Of a stretch of DNA of 64,000 nucleotides, positions 41,501 to 50,374 are shown piece by piece. The stretch is from an uncultured Methanobrevibacter sp. (GTDB taxonomy: Archaea; Methanobacteriota; Methanobacteria; Methanobacteriales; Methanobacteriaceae). The translations under genes were made by a program, and so were the position numbers. The stretch lies in the NCBI RefSeq assembly GCF_902769175.1, contig NZ_CACXNW010000009.1:17110-81109 (forward strand), written 5' to 3'. Positions within the stretch are counted from its first letter, which is position 1. Each line of letters begins with the position of its first letter. The notes beneath the pieces were generated by a model. That model had not been told where the DNA came from. It saw only the letters and a program-made list of their open reading frames with translations, and ran no database searches.

Positions 41501-44500
41501 CCAATGAAATTACAGTAGTGCCAACCAACATTAGCTATGGCCAAATTGAAAACATTACTGTAACTGTACCTGATGGAGCTACTGGAACTGTAAGTATTAC
41601 TGTAGGCACTTACACTGACACTAAGGAAATCACTGATGGAATCAGTGAAATTATCTTCAACATACCTAAAGAAACTGGAGATGACCTGTTAAATGCAAAT
41701 GAAAACTACATTGTCTTTGCAAACTACTCTGGTGACAGCAATTATGAATCTGTAGTTGCAAATGCTCCATTCCATGTAGACCCAGCAAACACTACAGTGA
41801 ATATTGAAGCTAACAATATTCCTTATGGAAATGATGAAATCATCAATATAACTGTCACTGGCATTGAAGGAGCTGCAATTCCTGCCGGATTTGTAACAAT
41901 CACAATTAACGGCACTGATATAGAATTGACTAAACGCTTAGACTCTGAAGGAAAAGCAAGCTTCAATATAAGTGGATTGGTGGTTGGCGAGTACAATGTA
42001 ACAGCTAAATATGAGTCTAGCACTCAAAACTATAATGACAGCAATAGCAATGCATTATTCAATGTAACTAAAGCTGATGTGAAAGAGGAAAACAGAAACA
42101 TCAGTGCAATCAATATCACCTATGGTGATGATGAGACCATAACTGTAGTCTTGAATGAAACAAACATCACTGGAAATGTGACCATCACTATTGGTGATTA
42201 CACAGACACAAAGCCATTGGACAATGGCAAAGCAGTCTTTACAATAGCTCATTTAGAGGCAAATGATTACACTGTAGTTGCTAACTACTCTGGTGATTCC
42301 AATTATAACCCAATATCTATTGAAGATGGATTGACTACAGGATTTAAGGTAGATAAGGCTAATGTAACTGTAGAAGTTGATCCTATAGATATCATTTACA
42401 AAGAAACTGAGAAAATCAATGTAACTGTTACTGGTGTTTTAATTGATGGCGAAGCAAGTGATGTTGTTGCAAAATACAACTTAAGCGGTAAGGTAACCAT
42501 TTACATTGATGGAGTTGAAAATCAAACAAAAGACATTTCTGAGATTGATGAAAACGGTATTTTACACTTTGATGTTGAAGGATTAGCTGTAGGCAAACAT
42601 AATGTAACAGCTGTTTATCATGATGATAGAAACTACAATGACAATAGTGATGCAAAAGACTTTAATGTAGATAATGCCCTTCCGGAAAACATGCAGGTTA
42701 ATGTTCAAAATATCACTTATCACATTGAAAGCGAAAACATTGAAATTGATCTTGGTGAAGTTCTTAATGGAAACCTTGTTGTCTACTTGAATAATACTGA
42801 AATCTACAATGCTGAAGTGATTGATAAGGATAAAATCACTTTAAGCCCAATTGAAAACTTAGAAGTGGCTAATTACACAGTTAGAGCAGTATTCACTGCA
42901 AATGATGATAGTGTAGATGCAAATGCAACCTTTGAAGTCAAACAAGCTCCAACTGTAGTTAGTGTAGAGCCTATTAACATCACTTATGGTGAAATTGAAA
43001 ACATCACTGTATTTGTTGACAACACAATAGCAGATAAGTTTAACCTAACTGGCAGTGTAACTATTTATATCAATGGCAGAGAAGTGGAAACCAAAGCTAT
43101 TGGCTCTGATGGAAAAGCAGTATTCAATGTTGAAGGCTTGTCTGCTGCTGATGATTATCTAGTTGAAGCAAGATACCATAGTGATAGGAATTACTTAAAT
43201 AGCACTGGAAATAGTGGATTTAATGTGATTAAAGCAGATGTTGCTGACTTTAATGAAACATCAGACAATAATATCACTGCAGTAAACATCACTTATGGTG
43301 AAGATGAAACAATCACACTTGAATTCAGTGAAAACAACATCACAGGTAAAGTGACAATCACTATAAATGGTGAGGAAATTGAAACCAAAGATTTGGAAAA
43401 TGGCAAAGTTTCATTTACTGTCAAAGACTTGGAGGTAAATGATTATGCTGTTGTAGCAAATTATAGTGGAGATTCTAATTATAATCCTAAAGAAGGAATT
43501 ACAACCAGCTTCACAGTATCTAAAGCTAATTCAACTGTTACAGTAGTTCCTGCTCCAACTGTTGTCTATGGCAATAATGAAACAATCACTGTCACTGTTC
43601 CAATCAGAAACCACACAGGTACAATTACCCTTACAATCAATGGCACTGACTATGAATTCATCAAGCATTTAACTGCAGAAGATGGAGACACAATTGTATT
43701 GACTAATGTAAGCGGACTTGCTGTTGGAACCTACAATGTCACTGTAAAATACACTGATGACAGAAACTATAACGACAGTGAAGCTTCTGCATTATTCGAA
43801 GTGATTAAGGCTGCTCCAAGCCAAATAACTGTTGAAGCTCAAAATATAACATACACTGAAGATGAAATAATTGTAGTCACTGTTGGAGATGCAAATGCCA
43901 CTGGCAGTGTAAGCATAACCATTGGCGATTACACAGATACTGTTGAATTGGATGAAAATGGACAGGCAAAATTCAATGTCACTGGTCTTGTTGTAGGCCA
44001 TTACACAGTTGAAGCCAACTACTCTGGAGATGCAAATTACACAAGCCAAAGTGCTTCAGCTCCATTTAGAGTTGATAAGGTAGCATCAAATGTCACTGTT
44101 GATGCAGAAGACATCATCTATGGTGAAATAGAGTATGCAAACATTACCATACCTAATTATAATGCAACTGGTAGGGTAATAATTAAAGTTGATGGAAAAT
44201 TATATGATGTCTTGCCAATAGACAGTAACACTCCAGTAAAACTTGAATTAGAAGGTTTAGATGTAGGAACTCACACTATTGATGTAGAATACTTCGATGA
44301 TGTTAACTACAATAATTCCATAGCACATATTGAGTTTAATGTAACTAAAGCTACCATTCCAGTTGGTCCTGAAAATGAATCCTCATTGATAGTTGTTCCA
44401 AGCAATATCACTTATCTTGACAATGAAACCATTGTGGTAAGTGTTGGAGTAAACAATGCAACTGGAAGAGTGACTATAACCCTTAAGGATAAGGATGGAA

Positions 44501-46218
44501 ATGTGGTTGTTCTTGATGATTCTGTAGTTGTAAGCAAGAACATTACCGAAGAAGGCTCACAATCTGTAACATTCACTGTTCCAGGACTTGCTGTAGGAGA
44601 TTACACTGTAGAAGTGAAATATGATTCTGATGCAAATTATGAAGATGCTGAGACCAGCGCTCCATTTCTAGTAAATCCTGCAAATTCAACTGTAACAGTT
44701 GAACCAGTCAATATAACTTATCTTGATGATGAAACAATCACTGTAACTGTACCTATTGCCAATGCAAGCGGTACTGTAGTTGTAAAACTAAATGGAACTG
44801 TAGTGGATGAAAGAACTGTCAGTGGAGACAATCCGTCATATGCTATAAGCATTGAAGGATTAGCTGTTGGAGAGTATAATGTAACTGTTGAATACAGCAA
44901 TGATCCTAATTACAATGACAGTGAAGCATCTGCCTTGTTCCATGTTGATAAGGCTAATATTCCTGATGTTCCTGATACTGAAGGACTTGTTGTTATTCCA
45001 ACAAACATAACTTATCTTGATGATGAGACTATAACAGTTACTTTGGATGTTCCTAATGCAACCGGTAAGGTTACCATTAAGATTAATGGCACAGATGTGG
45101 AATTAAGCAAAAACATCACTGAAGAAGGTAGTCAAACTGTTACATTCACTGTTCCAGGCCTTGTTGTTGGAGATTATAATGTAACTGTTGAATACACTGA
45201 TGATGCAAATTACAATGATTATGATGCAAGTGCAATCTTTACAGTTAGTCCAGCTGCATCAAGTGTAGATGAGGTTCCAGTTGACATAACTTATGGTGAT
45301 GATGAGACCATTACTGTTACTGTTCCTGTTGAAAATGCTACAGGAAAAGTTACAATAAGCATTAATGGCACTGATATTGAATTAAGCAAAAATATTACAG
45401 AAGAGGGATCTAACACAGTCACTTTCACTGTTCCAGGCCTTGTTGTCGGCGATTATAATGTAACTGCCAAGTATAGTGATGATGCTAATTACAATGATAG
45501 TGAGAATAGTGCATTATTCACAGTTTCCAAGGCTAATGTTACTGATATGACTGTAGTTCCTACAAATATCACTTATCTTGATGATGAGACAATAGTTGTT
45601 ACAGTTGATGCAAATAATGCTACTGGTAAAGTTACCATTACAATCAATGGCACTGATGTTGAGTTGACTGAGTCTGTTGATGGTGATGGCAAGGCTACCT
45701 TCACTGTTCCTGGCCTTGTTGTTGGCGAGTATAATGTAACTGCCAACTATCATGATGATCCTAATTACAATGATAGTGAAGCATCTGCCTTATTCCATGT
45801 AGATAAGGCTAATATTACAGACATTAATGTAACTCCAACCAATATCACTTATGGTGATAATGAAACCATTACAGTTTCTATTGGAGACAATAACGCTACC
45901 GGAAGCATAACCATTAAAGTAAATGGAACTGAATACGGTCCACAAGAACTTAAAGATGGTTCAACAACATTTAATGTTCCTGGCCTTCTTGCTGGGGATT
46001 ATGAAGTTGAAGTTTCCTATAGCGGTGATGACAATTACAATGCTACCTCTGCAAATGCCGAATTCACTGTAGATAAGGCTAAGCCAACTGTTTATGCAAT
46101 CGGCACTAATATCACCTATGGTGATGATGAGCAAATTACAGCTATTGTTGATGGCAAGAACGTTACTGGTACTGTAACTGTCTTCATTGATGGAGAAGAG
46201 GCGGACGTGCTGTATTGA
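32569..46218 (+). CDS. Giant adhesin-like protein, N-terminal part of a frameshifted gene
   Basis: Translation starts at the ATG at 32569 behind AAGGAGGTAAATTTA and gives 4549 residues. Residues 1-25 are a signal peptide (NNKAFIIIGLILCLLFTIPMVSA). An Asn/Asp-rich linker follows. From about residue 127 to 1435 there is a parallel beta-helix with repeats such as GGAIFLTGNNCNITNSTFVNC, the pectate-lyase/Pmp type typical of methanogen adhesins. A linker with VTYCGVDGGGLYEE follows. From about residue 1537 there are Ig-like repeats of about 90-100 residues (ITYGDDETITVTVP...GEYNVT...YSGDxNYN...F.V.KA); I count 31 complete and part of the 32nd. The frame breaks at 46200 and ends at 46218 with ADVLY. 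There are very many Asn-x-Ser/Thr sites. Truncated this way it would be exported but lack the C-terminal anchor. Confidence 0.92.
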   Translation: MNNKAFIIIGLILCLLFTIPMVSAAEVSADSDLIDNSVIGSNINSQAIATSDANGLESNIDDINSNIDSNINAHDNANNGDIIEGLNDNNTEIDIGSNNDDDNDKITDINLGNKNSNDKNILGANALTAVGDGNTFTDLEYLINKAISEGATSFTLPRDFTFTSGGDDSLINGITINSPITIIGGSHTIDGSNLARIFVINSNNVYLNGITFKNANASSEASFGANGGAVYVQAEGTITNHGGISNSTFINCYSLKDGGALYVRGDYFTLDNSSFINNTAGDDGGAIDWAGDYGRIYNLTAINNSAISYGDSSSKGGTLIVTGSNIAMDRINVTGSRAKGESEGHDEIQGGAIFLTGNNCNITNSTFVNCSVEFDGDYASGGALYILGNNTNVVKCNFTDNSATEDGGAIFIDGENCTLNHTVFINNTVHNDGGAIEWNGDNGRIYNLTAIDNCADSEHGSSKGGTLLITGDNAVIDKANISGSKVSGEHYTGDKALQGGAISLSGNNCNITNSVFTNCSVDFDGDDASGGALYIWGNFTNIINCNFTNNSATEDCGAIFIEGHDCSLNNTVFLNNIAHNDGGAIEWNGNNGKIYNMTADNNSADSAHGSSKGGTLVVTGSNMIMDGLKITNSYVDGDSSARNVQGGAIFLTGNNTNITNSVFEDCHIDYSGENASGGALYILGNNSKVENCNFTGNVAHKDGGAIYVSGSDVAVIDSNFIENFASESGGAIFLIDNKNSQINGSTFKTNVALLNGGAINFYAGAEDGLVSSCEFIDNSVWGAGGSVYWEGTRGIVEYSNFTGSRALGAVSDPNTGRGGSVIWLGDRGTIRECVFNDSQSTKEGSALYILGENDNVYYSNFTHCSSNTSGTVYIRGGYATIGNCYMNNNTVKENGGGIYVLGNFINLYDTSINNSKANKNGSGLYILGNRTQVSNTNLTNSDAASYGGFYIAGFRTVIDGARLENNTATNGSGIYVSGDQTEIKRTFFINNTANQSGGGLFYEGRGITLSDSVFDKNTAKTQKGGSIYFNGKQGDSILRCNFTNGWANTNAGGIAWTANGVGGLIKDCYFENMSSGQHGACIHWEKNQNGTIDNCTFVNSIARTTKNGGAVYMGTNPSSNFAVNPVISNCLIINCTQGNRGAINLLGINLTVVNNTFINITGVGGDTDGFRALEIENGLGALILNNTFINCSGNRQGSGVRVLAGENITVANNTFIDCHSTNAGGGIYSGAKGFQIFENNTFINNSGQKDGGAAAFANLVTSFKNNTFINNSIVVQSSSGGAVAVVANTVIDNSTFINNTALNNGGAVYSSGALTVNNSYFENNHADNNGGAIRVYSGNLRISNSSFFNNTAKVGGAVSRVGNVYVNGSSVFMYNKAETGSAISASNVYLTDVSLLQNQALFNQWSNQRDSRIGNHASINATFVGNDNLLNAINTTSAILSNVTYCGVDGGGLYEETTTNTNSVTAAKSTNEIHQIIILEIYDTENNLVDTLTTFTDANGKFNFEVDLANDANEYAYKIIHPEDNYYTGAEYTIGRALSELIIIPQNITHPEDENISFEVTGVAGQNPIGNITVFINDTFGNIIYNDTIFINESSQAILTLPRLNATEYYIYAKYNGDEIYLPDNETSIFHVNMAESFIVIEVQNYTYNETGNITITVPYIESGRISVIVRNDEGYTQSYTVYVDEGTEEIKIELPILDAGNYTVDALFYGNNNYFPSDNTTNFTVFKAVSIIDVSANNVSGGERSIVDIHVDPKVATQNVNVTVTDANGNVVAEYEDLGLLDSKTSITLPVLPKGRCNVTVHYGGDKNHNESDNDTIFYVTNDLFPIDIEAIDLTYGENETVNITVPKDANSEKLWVEVKWIENDESVIGNNTIANLGYSIDENGIVHIDTSTLETFFNVGNYSINVYYEGDDDFLSNSSIFGFEVFKADVEMMVIPQNISYGEIENITVEIPKLNEIGQNDALDLYVNSTNNESIRIFIEDYDIGTDGKAIWNLDNVILPAGEYIVEAVYAGSNNYKPTNRTERFTVSKVATWIEIEVNNIFVGEDEVINVTVHPNGEGGVTCNITLYVRDKEVTLQLNENGQASYTLADEVESTDISVIAIYNGDNNFNESKNSTTYNVTKQNTTTTVDALSPIKYGTLEDLNITVNFTDATGTITLYINSTADGFNNITKVFTLAETDEGKVNWDINGLVLPVGTYDVTAVYSGNDKYNNSTSQITLIVVEQNEEYEITVEANDTLYGDDEIIIVTVPEDAEGTVTISIDGNEIETKEVSGGKAIFNITGLEVHNDYNVTAIYNGDSNYKAGNTGDDLFNVTKAPSHIEVIAEDIDYRQTENITVSLADVNASGKIVISIINKTSGETIKTQDIDEFVTTEGIVYSFEGLEAGNYTVKVEFTDDHNYENSEDAYDFEVRKSVPEISEDSPDITYGNDETITVTVPTDASGTIDVLVDGVSIGVKTIGTDDLTFTISKPLADSKHNITLIYSGDSNYDPVTIIGEFAVDKLVPSIEIEVNTIFVGDDEVINITVIGLDGLEIPTGNLSILVKSLNETKVLNGGQASLSLENEVEGTDISVVVFYNGDSNYNATMASAAYNVTKKNTTTIVTGQTPITYGSIENLTITINETDVTGTLTLYVYDDFGDVNIIKVFEIGDSNVIEWNIDGEIFDVYSYNVTAVYSGDDKHIGSTGTFQFAVEPFGDFELSISAPGGEYLNVADVVVTVSPAIPGWIHLIINDSMIVYDSKMLQYGRVRFNVSNFEVGTYNITADYFYGVDYVSKDISIVFEVTKIDSHIKAIPEDIDYTQVENINVSLPDYNASGKLIITITNKSDSTQIIRTLEIDEFNATEGIVYSFEGLLPGNYTVKAEYINDHNYKDSEYTADFEVRKGDPTLTENSPDITYGEDENITVSITGVEGGLSPTGTIEVIVDGVIVDTITIGDDLEYIVIKPLADPKHNVTVVYSGDSNYNPLTITGEFEVTKASNEITVVPTNISYGQIENITVTVPDGATGTVSITVGTYTDTKEITDGISEIIFNIPKETGDDLLNANENYIVFANYSGDSNYESVVANAPFHVDPANTTVNIEANNIPYGNDEIINITVTGIEGAAIPAGFVTITINGTDIELTKRLDSEGKASFNISGLVVGEYNVTAKYESSTQNYNDSNSNALFNVTKADVKEENRNISAINITYGDDETITVVLNETNITGNVTITIGDYTDTKPLDNGKAVFTIAHLEANDYTVVANYSGDSNYNPISIEDGLTTGFKVDKANVTVEVDPIDIIYKETEKINVTVTGVLIDGEASDVVAKYNLSGKVTIYIDGVENQTKDISEIDENGILHFDVEGLAVGKHNVTAVYHDDRNYNDNSDAKDFNVDNALPENMQVNVQNITYHIESENIEIDLGEVLNGNLVVYLNNTEIYNAEVIDKDKITLSPIENLEVANYTVRAVFTANDDSVDANATFEVKQAPTVVSVEPINITYGEIENITVFVDNTIADKFNLTGSVTIYINGREVETKAIGSDGKAVFNVEGLSAADDYLVEARYHSDRNYLNSTGNSGFNVIKADVADFNETSDNNITAVNITYGEDETITLEFSENNITGKVTITINGEEIETKDLENGKVSFTVKDLEVNDYAVVANYSGDSNYNPKEGITTSFTVSKANSTVTVVPAPTVVYGNNETITVTVPIRNHTGTITLTINGTDYEFIKHLTAEDGDTIVLTNVSGLAVGTYNVTVKYTDDRNYNDSEASALFEVIKAAPSQITVEAQNITYTEDEIIVVTVGDANATGSVSITIGDYTDTVELDENGQAKFNVTGLVVGHYTVEANYSGDANYTSQSASAPFRVDKVASNVTVDAEDIIYGEIEYANITIPNYNATGRVIIKVDGKLYDVLPIDSNTPVKLELEGLDVGTHTIDVEYFDDVNYNNSIAHIEFNVTKATIPVGPENESSLIVVPSNITYLDNETIVVSVGVNNATGRVTITLKDKDGNVVVLDDSVVVSKNITEEGSQSVTFTVPGLAVGDYTVEVKYDSDANYEDAETSAPFLVNPANSTVTVEPVNITYLDDETITVTVPIANASGTVVVKLNGTVVDERTVSGDNPSYAISIEGLAVGEYNVTVEYSNDPNYNDSEASALFHVDKANIPDVPDTEGLVVIPTNITYLDDETITVTLDVPNATGKVTIKINGTDVELSKNITEEGSQTVTFTVPGLVVGDYNVTVEYTDDANYNDYDASAIFTVSPAASSVDEVPVDITYGDDETITVTVPVENATGKVTISINGTDIELSKNITEEGSNTVTFTVPGLVVGDYNVTAKYSDDANYNDSENSALFTVSKANVTDMTVVPTNITYLDDETIVVTVDANNATGKVTITINGTDVELTESVDGDGKATFTVPGLVVGEYNVTANYHDDPNYNDSEASALFHVDKANITDINVTPTNITYGDNETITVSIGDNNATGSITIKVNGTEYGPQELKDGSTTFNVPGLLAGDYEVEVSYSGDDNYNATSANAEFTVDKAKPTVYAIGTNITYGDDEQITAIVDGKNVTGTVTVFIDGEEADVLY
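33000..36880 (+). repeat. Beta-helix coding repeats of the adhesin
   Basis: Imperfect coding repeats carry the words GGTGGAGCAATA (GGAI) and AACTGTAATTTCAC (NCNFT), about 25-35 codons apart. Three longer units at about 33300-33600, 33790-34080 and 34210-34510 are close copies (SKGGTL.V.GSN motif), which points to internal duplication. Confidence 0.75.
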
Positions 46219-49200
46219 ATGTTCCTGGTTTATCTGCAGGAAATCATACTGTTAAAGTGATTTACAACGGTGATGACAACCATAATGTAAGTGAAGCTGA
46301 AGATAACTTCACTGTAAGCCAAGATAAACCTTCTATGGATATTAACGTCACTGACATTGATTATCACGATACAGAAAATATTGAGATTGCTCTTCCTGAA
46401 GATGCTACAGGTACTGTGAATGTAACTGTAACAGGTGATAATGGCATTACCAAGACATTTAATGATGTTCCTGTTGGTGAAGACGGTACTGTAAGAATCC
46501 CTGTTGAAGACTTGCCTGCTGGTGATTATGATGTAACTGTAGATTACTCCGGTGATGATAACTATAGTCCAACTACCGGATCAGGTTCATTCACTGTTGA
46601 TAAGATTGACTCTATCCTTGATGTAGATACTGAAGACATTAGCTATGGAGATGATGAAACTATAGAAATCACTCTTCCTGAAGATGCTACAAGTACTGTT
46701 AATGTTACTGTAACCGGCGATAACGGTGTAAGCGAAACATTCATTGATGTTCCTGTTGGTGAGGATGGAACTGTAAGCATTCCATTGGAAAACTTGCCTG
46801 CTGGCAATTATGAAGTAAATGTGGCTTATAGTGGTGATAATAATTACAATGCTGAAAATGCATCCAGCACATTTAATGTGGATAAGGCTAAGCCTAATGC
46901 TTATGCTGTTGGCACTAATATCACCTATGGTGATGATGAGCAAATTACAGCTATTGTTGATGGCAAGAACGTTACTGGTACTGTAACTGTCTTCATTGAT
47001 GGAGAAGAGACTGTTGAATTAACTCAAACTGATACTGGTGGACGTGCTGTGTTGAATGTCCCTGGCTTATCTGCTGGAAATCACACTGTAAAAGTGGTAT
47101 ACAGCGGTGATGACAACCATATTGGCAGTGAAGCTGAAGATAATTTCACAGTATCTAAAGCAAAACCGGCTATGGAAATCAATACCTCTAACATTGATTA
47201 TGGTGAAACTGAGAAAATTGAAATAGGAATTACTGGTGTTGAAGGAGGGGTCACTCCTACAGGCACTGTTAATGTTACTGTTGTTGGTGATAATGGCGTT
47301 ACCAAGACATTTAATGATGTTCCTGTTGGCGAAGACGGCACAGTAAGCATCCCTATAGAAGACCTGCCAGTTGGCACTTATGATGTTACTGTAAAATACT
47401 CTGGAGATGAGAATTACACTGATGCTGAAGGAACCAGTCAATTCTCAGTTGGAAAAATCGTCCCTGATGTTGATGTAGATACTGCAGATATTGATTATCA
47501 TGACACTGAAACTATAAATGTCACTCTTCCAGAAGATGCTACAGGTACTGTTAATGTTACTGTTGTTGGTGATAATGGCGTTTCCAAGACATTTAATGAT
47601 GTTCCTGTTGGTGAGGATGGAACTGTAAGCATTCCTGTTGATGATCTTCCTGCTGGAAATTATGATGTAACAGTCAAATACTCTGGTGATAAGAATTATG
47701 TTCCTGCTACAGGAACAGGTTCATTCACTGTTAATAAGATTGATCCTACTGTTGATGTAGATGCAAGGGATATTGATTATCATGACACTGAAACTATTGA
47801 AGTAACTGTTCCAGATGATGCTACCGGTACAGTAAATATTACTGTAACAGATAATGATGGAAATAACAGAACATTCACTGATGTGCCTATTAATGAGGGC
47901 AAAGCTTCAGTTGATGTGAATGACTTGCCTGCCGGTGATTATGACGTTACTGTAGATTACTCTGGTGATGCTAACTATGATCCAGCAACTGGAACAAGCA
48001 GTTTCACAGTTGGAAAAATAGACACTCCAGTGGAATTAGAGACTCAAAATGTCACTTATGGTGATGATGAGACAATTACTGTCTCTGTTCCGGAAGATGC
48101 TACAGGCAATGTAACAATAACTGTTAAGGATAAGGATGGCAATGTAGTTAAGAATGTGACTGTTCCTATTAGCGATGGCACTGCTGAACTTGTCATTTCT
48201 GATTTGGATGCAGATAATTACACAGTTCATGTTGATTACTCTGGAGACAATAACTATATGCCAAATAGCACTGATGGTAAATTTGAAGTGGCTAAAGCCA
48301 ATGCAACAGTTGAGATTCATGTTTATGACATTATCTATGGAGATATTGAAGAGCTTACCGTAACCTGTAATGCTCCAGGTACTGTAACCATCTATGTAAA
48401 TGGTGAAGAGGTTACATTGCCTCTTGAAAACGGATATGCTCATATTGTATTTGCAAGCGGACTTAACGCTTACTCCGGCAATGCTCAATGGGATTTAGAA
48501 AACTTGGCTGTTGGAACATATCCTGCTAGCGTACATTATAACGGTGATAAGAATCACAATGAAGCTGATGACGATGATGTATTCCATGTAATTCCTGCTA
48601 ACACCACAACCAATGTATCTGTTGAGGATATTAAAGTTGGAGAGGATGCAGTGATTGATGTGGAAGTCACTCATGATAGAGGAACTGAAAAGATCAATGC
48701 AAATATAACCGTTACTGTTGATGGCAAGGAATACACTGTTGAGCTTATTGATGGAAAAGGCAAATTGATTGTTCCTGGCTTGAAAGCAGGAGAACATACA
48801 GTTGAAGCAGTATATCCTGGAAGCCATAATTACACAAACAGTTCAGACAGTACTACATTCAATGTAATTAAGCATAATTCATCTACAAAGGTCACTCCTA
48901 AAGACATTAAAGTTGGAGATGATGAGAAGATAACTGTCACTGTTCCTAAGGATGCTACCGGAACTGTAACCATTGATGTTGGAGGCAAGAAGTACACTGC
49001 TCCTGTAAAAGATGGTAAGGCTGTATTCACTGTTCCTGGCTTGAAAGCAGGCAATTACACTGTAAAAGCCAAATACAGTGGTGACGATAAGTACTTGCCA
49101 AGTGAATCAACTGGAAAATTCACTGTATCTAAGGTAAAGCCAGATGTAAATGTTATTGCACCTACAATCAAGGAAGGACAAGATGGAAAAGTAACAGTTA

Positions 49201-49390
49201 CTGTTCCTAAAGATGCAACAGGAAATGTCACTGTAGAAATTGATGGCAAGAAGTACACTGCTCCTGTAAAAGATGGTAAAGCTGTATTTACAATCCCTGG
49301 ATTGAAAGCAGGCAAACATCATATTAAGGTTCATTATAGTGGTGACGATAAGTATGAATCTGCTGATGTTGATGGCGGAGATCTTGATGT
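37180..49390 (+). repeat. 43 Ig-like coding repeats of the adhesin
   Basis: Each unit of about 270-300 bases encodes an Ig-like (Big_3-type) domain ending in F.V.KA or a variant. I count 43 across the break at 46200. Later units are more alike. A 99-base stretch is identical at 46102-46200 and 46911-47009. Confidence 0.8.
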
Positions 49391-49571
49391 AATTGGTGAA
49401 AACCAAACCAGCCCATCTAAACAGAAAGCTCATGCAAATGGAAATGGCATTGATTTAGAAAGCAAAGCCACTGGTAATCCAATTGCAATCCTATTGATGG
49501 TCTTTGCATTATTAGGTTTCATACCATTAAAAAGAAAATATGATGAAGATGAAGATGAGGATGATTCCTAA
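46215..49571 (+). pseudogene. Giant adhesin, C-terminal part after the frameshift
   Basis: This frame continues the same Ig-like repeat (MNVPGLSAGNHTVKV) that was cut at 46200, adds 11 more repeats, and ends with NPIAILLMVFALLGFIPLKRKYDEDEDEDDS, a membrane span plus charged tail that anchors the protein. It has no signal peptide or ribosome site of its own, so it is not an independent gene. Compared with the paralogous unit at 47001-47060, 28 bases (from ACTGTTGAATTAAC to ACTG) are missing at 46200/46201. Restoring them gives one frame from 32569 to 49571 of exactly 5677 codons, or 5676 residues. The last three repeats share VGDDEKITVTVPKDATG and GKKYTAPVKDGKAVFTVPGL. Confidence 0.88.
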
Positions 49572-50374
49572 TCTTCTTATTTTTTTTTTAAAATTTTTTT
49601 TTTAAAATCTTATTTTATTTTTTTAATATTCTTAGTTTATTTTTTCATTATTCTATTTTATTTTTTTAAAATTCTTATTTCTATATTTTTATTCTATTTT
49701 TAATGTTTTTCACTAATTTTTTCATTTTTATTTTCATTTTATCAACATAATTGGTTTCATAATTTTTATAATTTATTTCAATCATTTTTAATAAAATATT
49801 TTTTTCCAATATTCCCTTTTAGAAATTTTTAATTTTTTTAGAAATAAATTTTTATAAATATATTTTGATTGAAAAAACCAATCAAAATATCATAGTTTTT
49901 ATCATGAATTTTTAACAAAAAATTCATATTGGAATTATTAAAATATTGATTAATATTTTTAATACTTATTATATTTTAACCTATTTTAATTTACTATTTA
50001 TTTAATATAATTAACTTACAATAGCAATTGTATTTTTATAATATTTCTCATCTACATAGCATAGTATTTTTTTATAAGTTTCATATAATTTTCATATAAT
50101 TTTCACATATTTTATATTATTTTAATATAAGAATTTTCATATAATTTTCACATAATTTTCACATATTTTATATTATTTTTCATATAGTCTTTTATGATTT
50201 TCATTAAATTTTTTAAATTTTCATATGTGTTTATTTGCTTTTCTTATAATTTTTTTATTTCAGTTTTAATCTTAATTGCAGTTAAAATGGCAGATTTTAT
50301 AAAAAGTTTATTTAATATAAATAATATAAACTAAATTAATTAATAAAAATAGATTAATAATTTTTGGTGTTAAA
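49572..50374. other. 0.8-kb intergenic region with two consecutive hairpins
   Basis: T-rich termination region, then two perfect stem-loops in a row: 49860-49871 with 49879-49890 (12 bp, ATATTTTGATTG) and 49904-49913 with 49918-49927 (10 bp, ATGAATTTTT). From 50085 to 50185 a segment with TTTTCATATAATTTTCACAT is repeated about three times. No gene is present. Confidence 0.55.

Noticed and set aside
32514..48827. Many minus-strand open frames inside the adhesin
   Set aside because: They are shadows caused by repetitive codon use; none has a ribosome site or recognisable domain.
46215..49571. Independent second adhesin gene
   Set aside because: No signal peptide or ribosome site; it begins in the middle of an Ig-like repeat cut at 46200.
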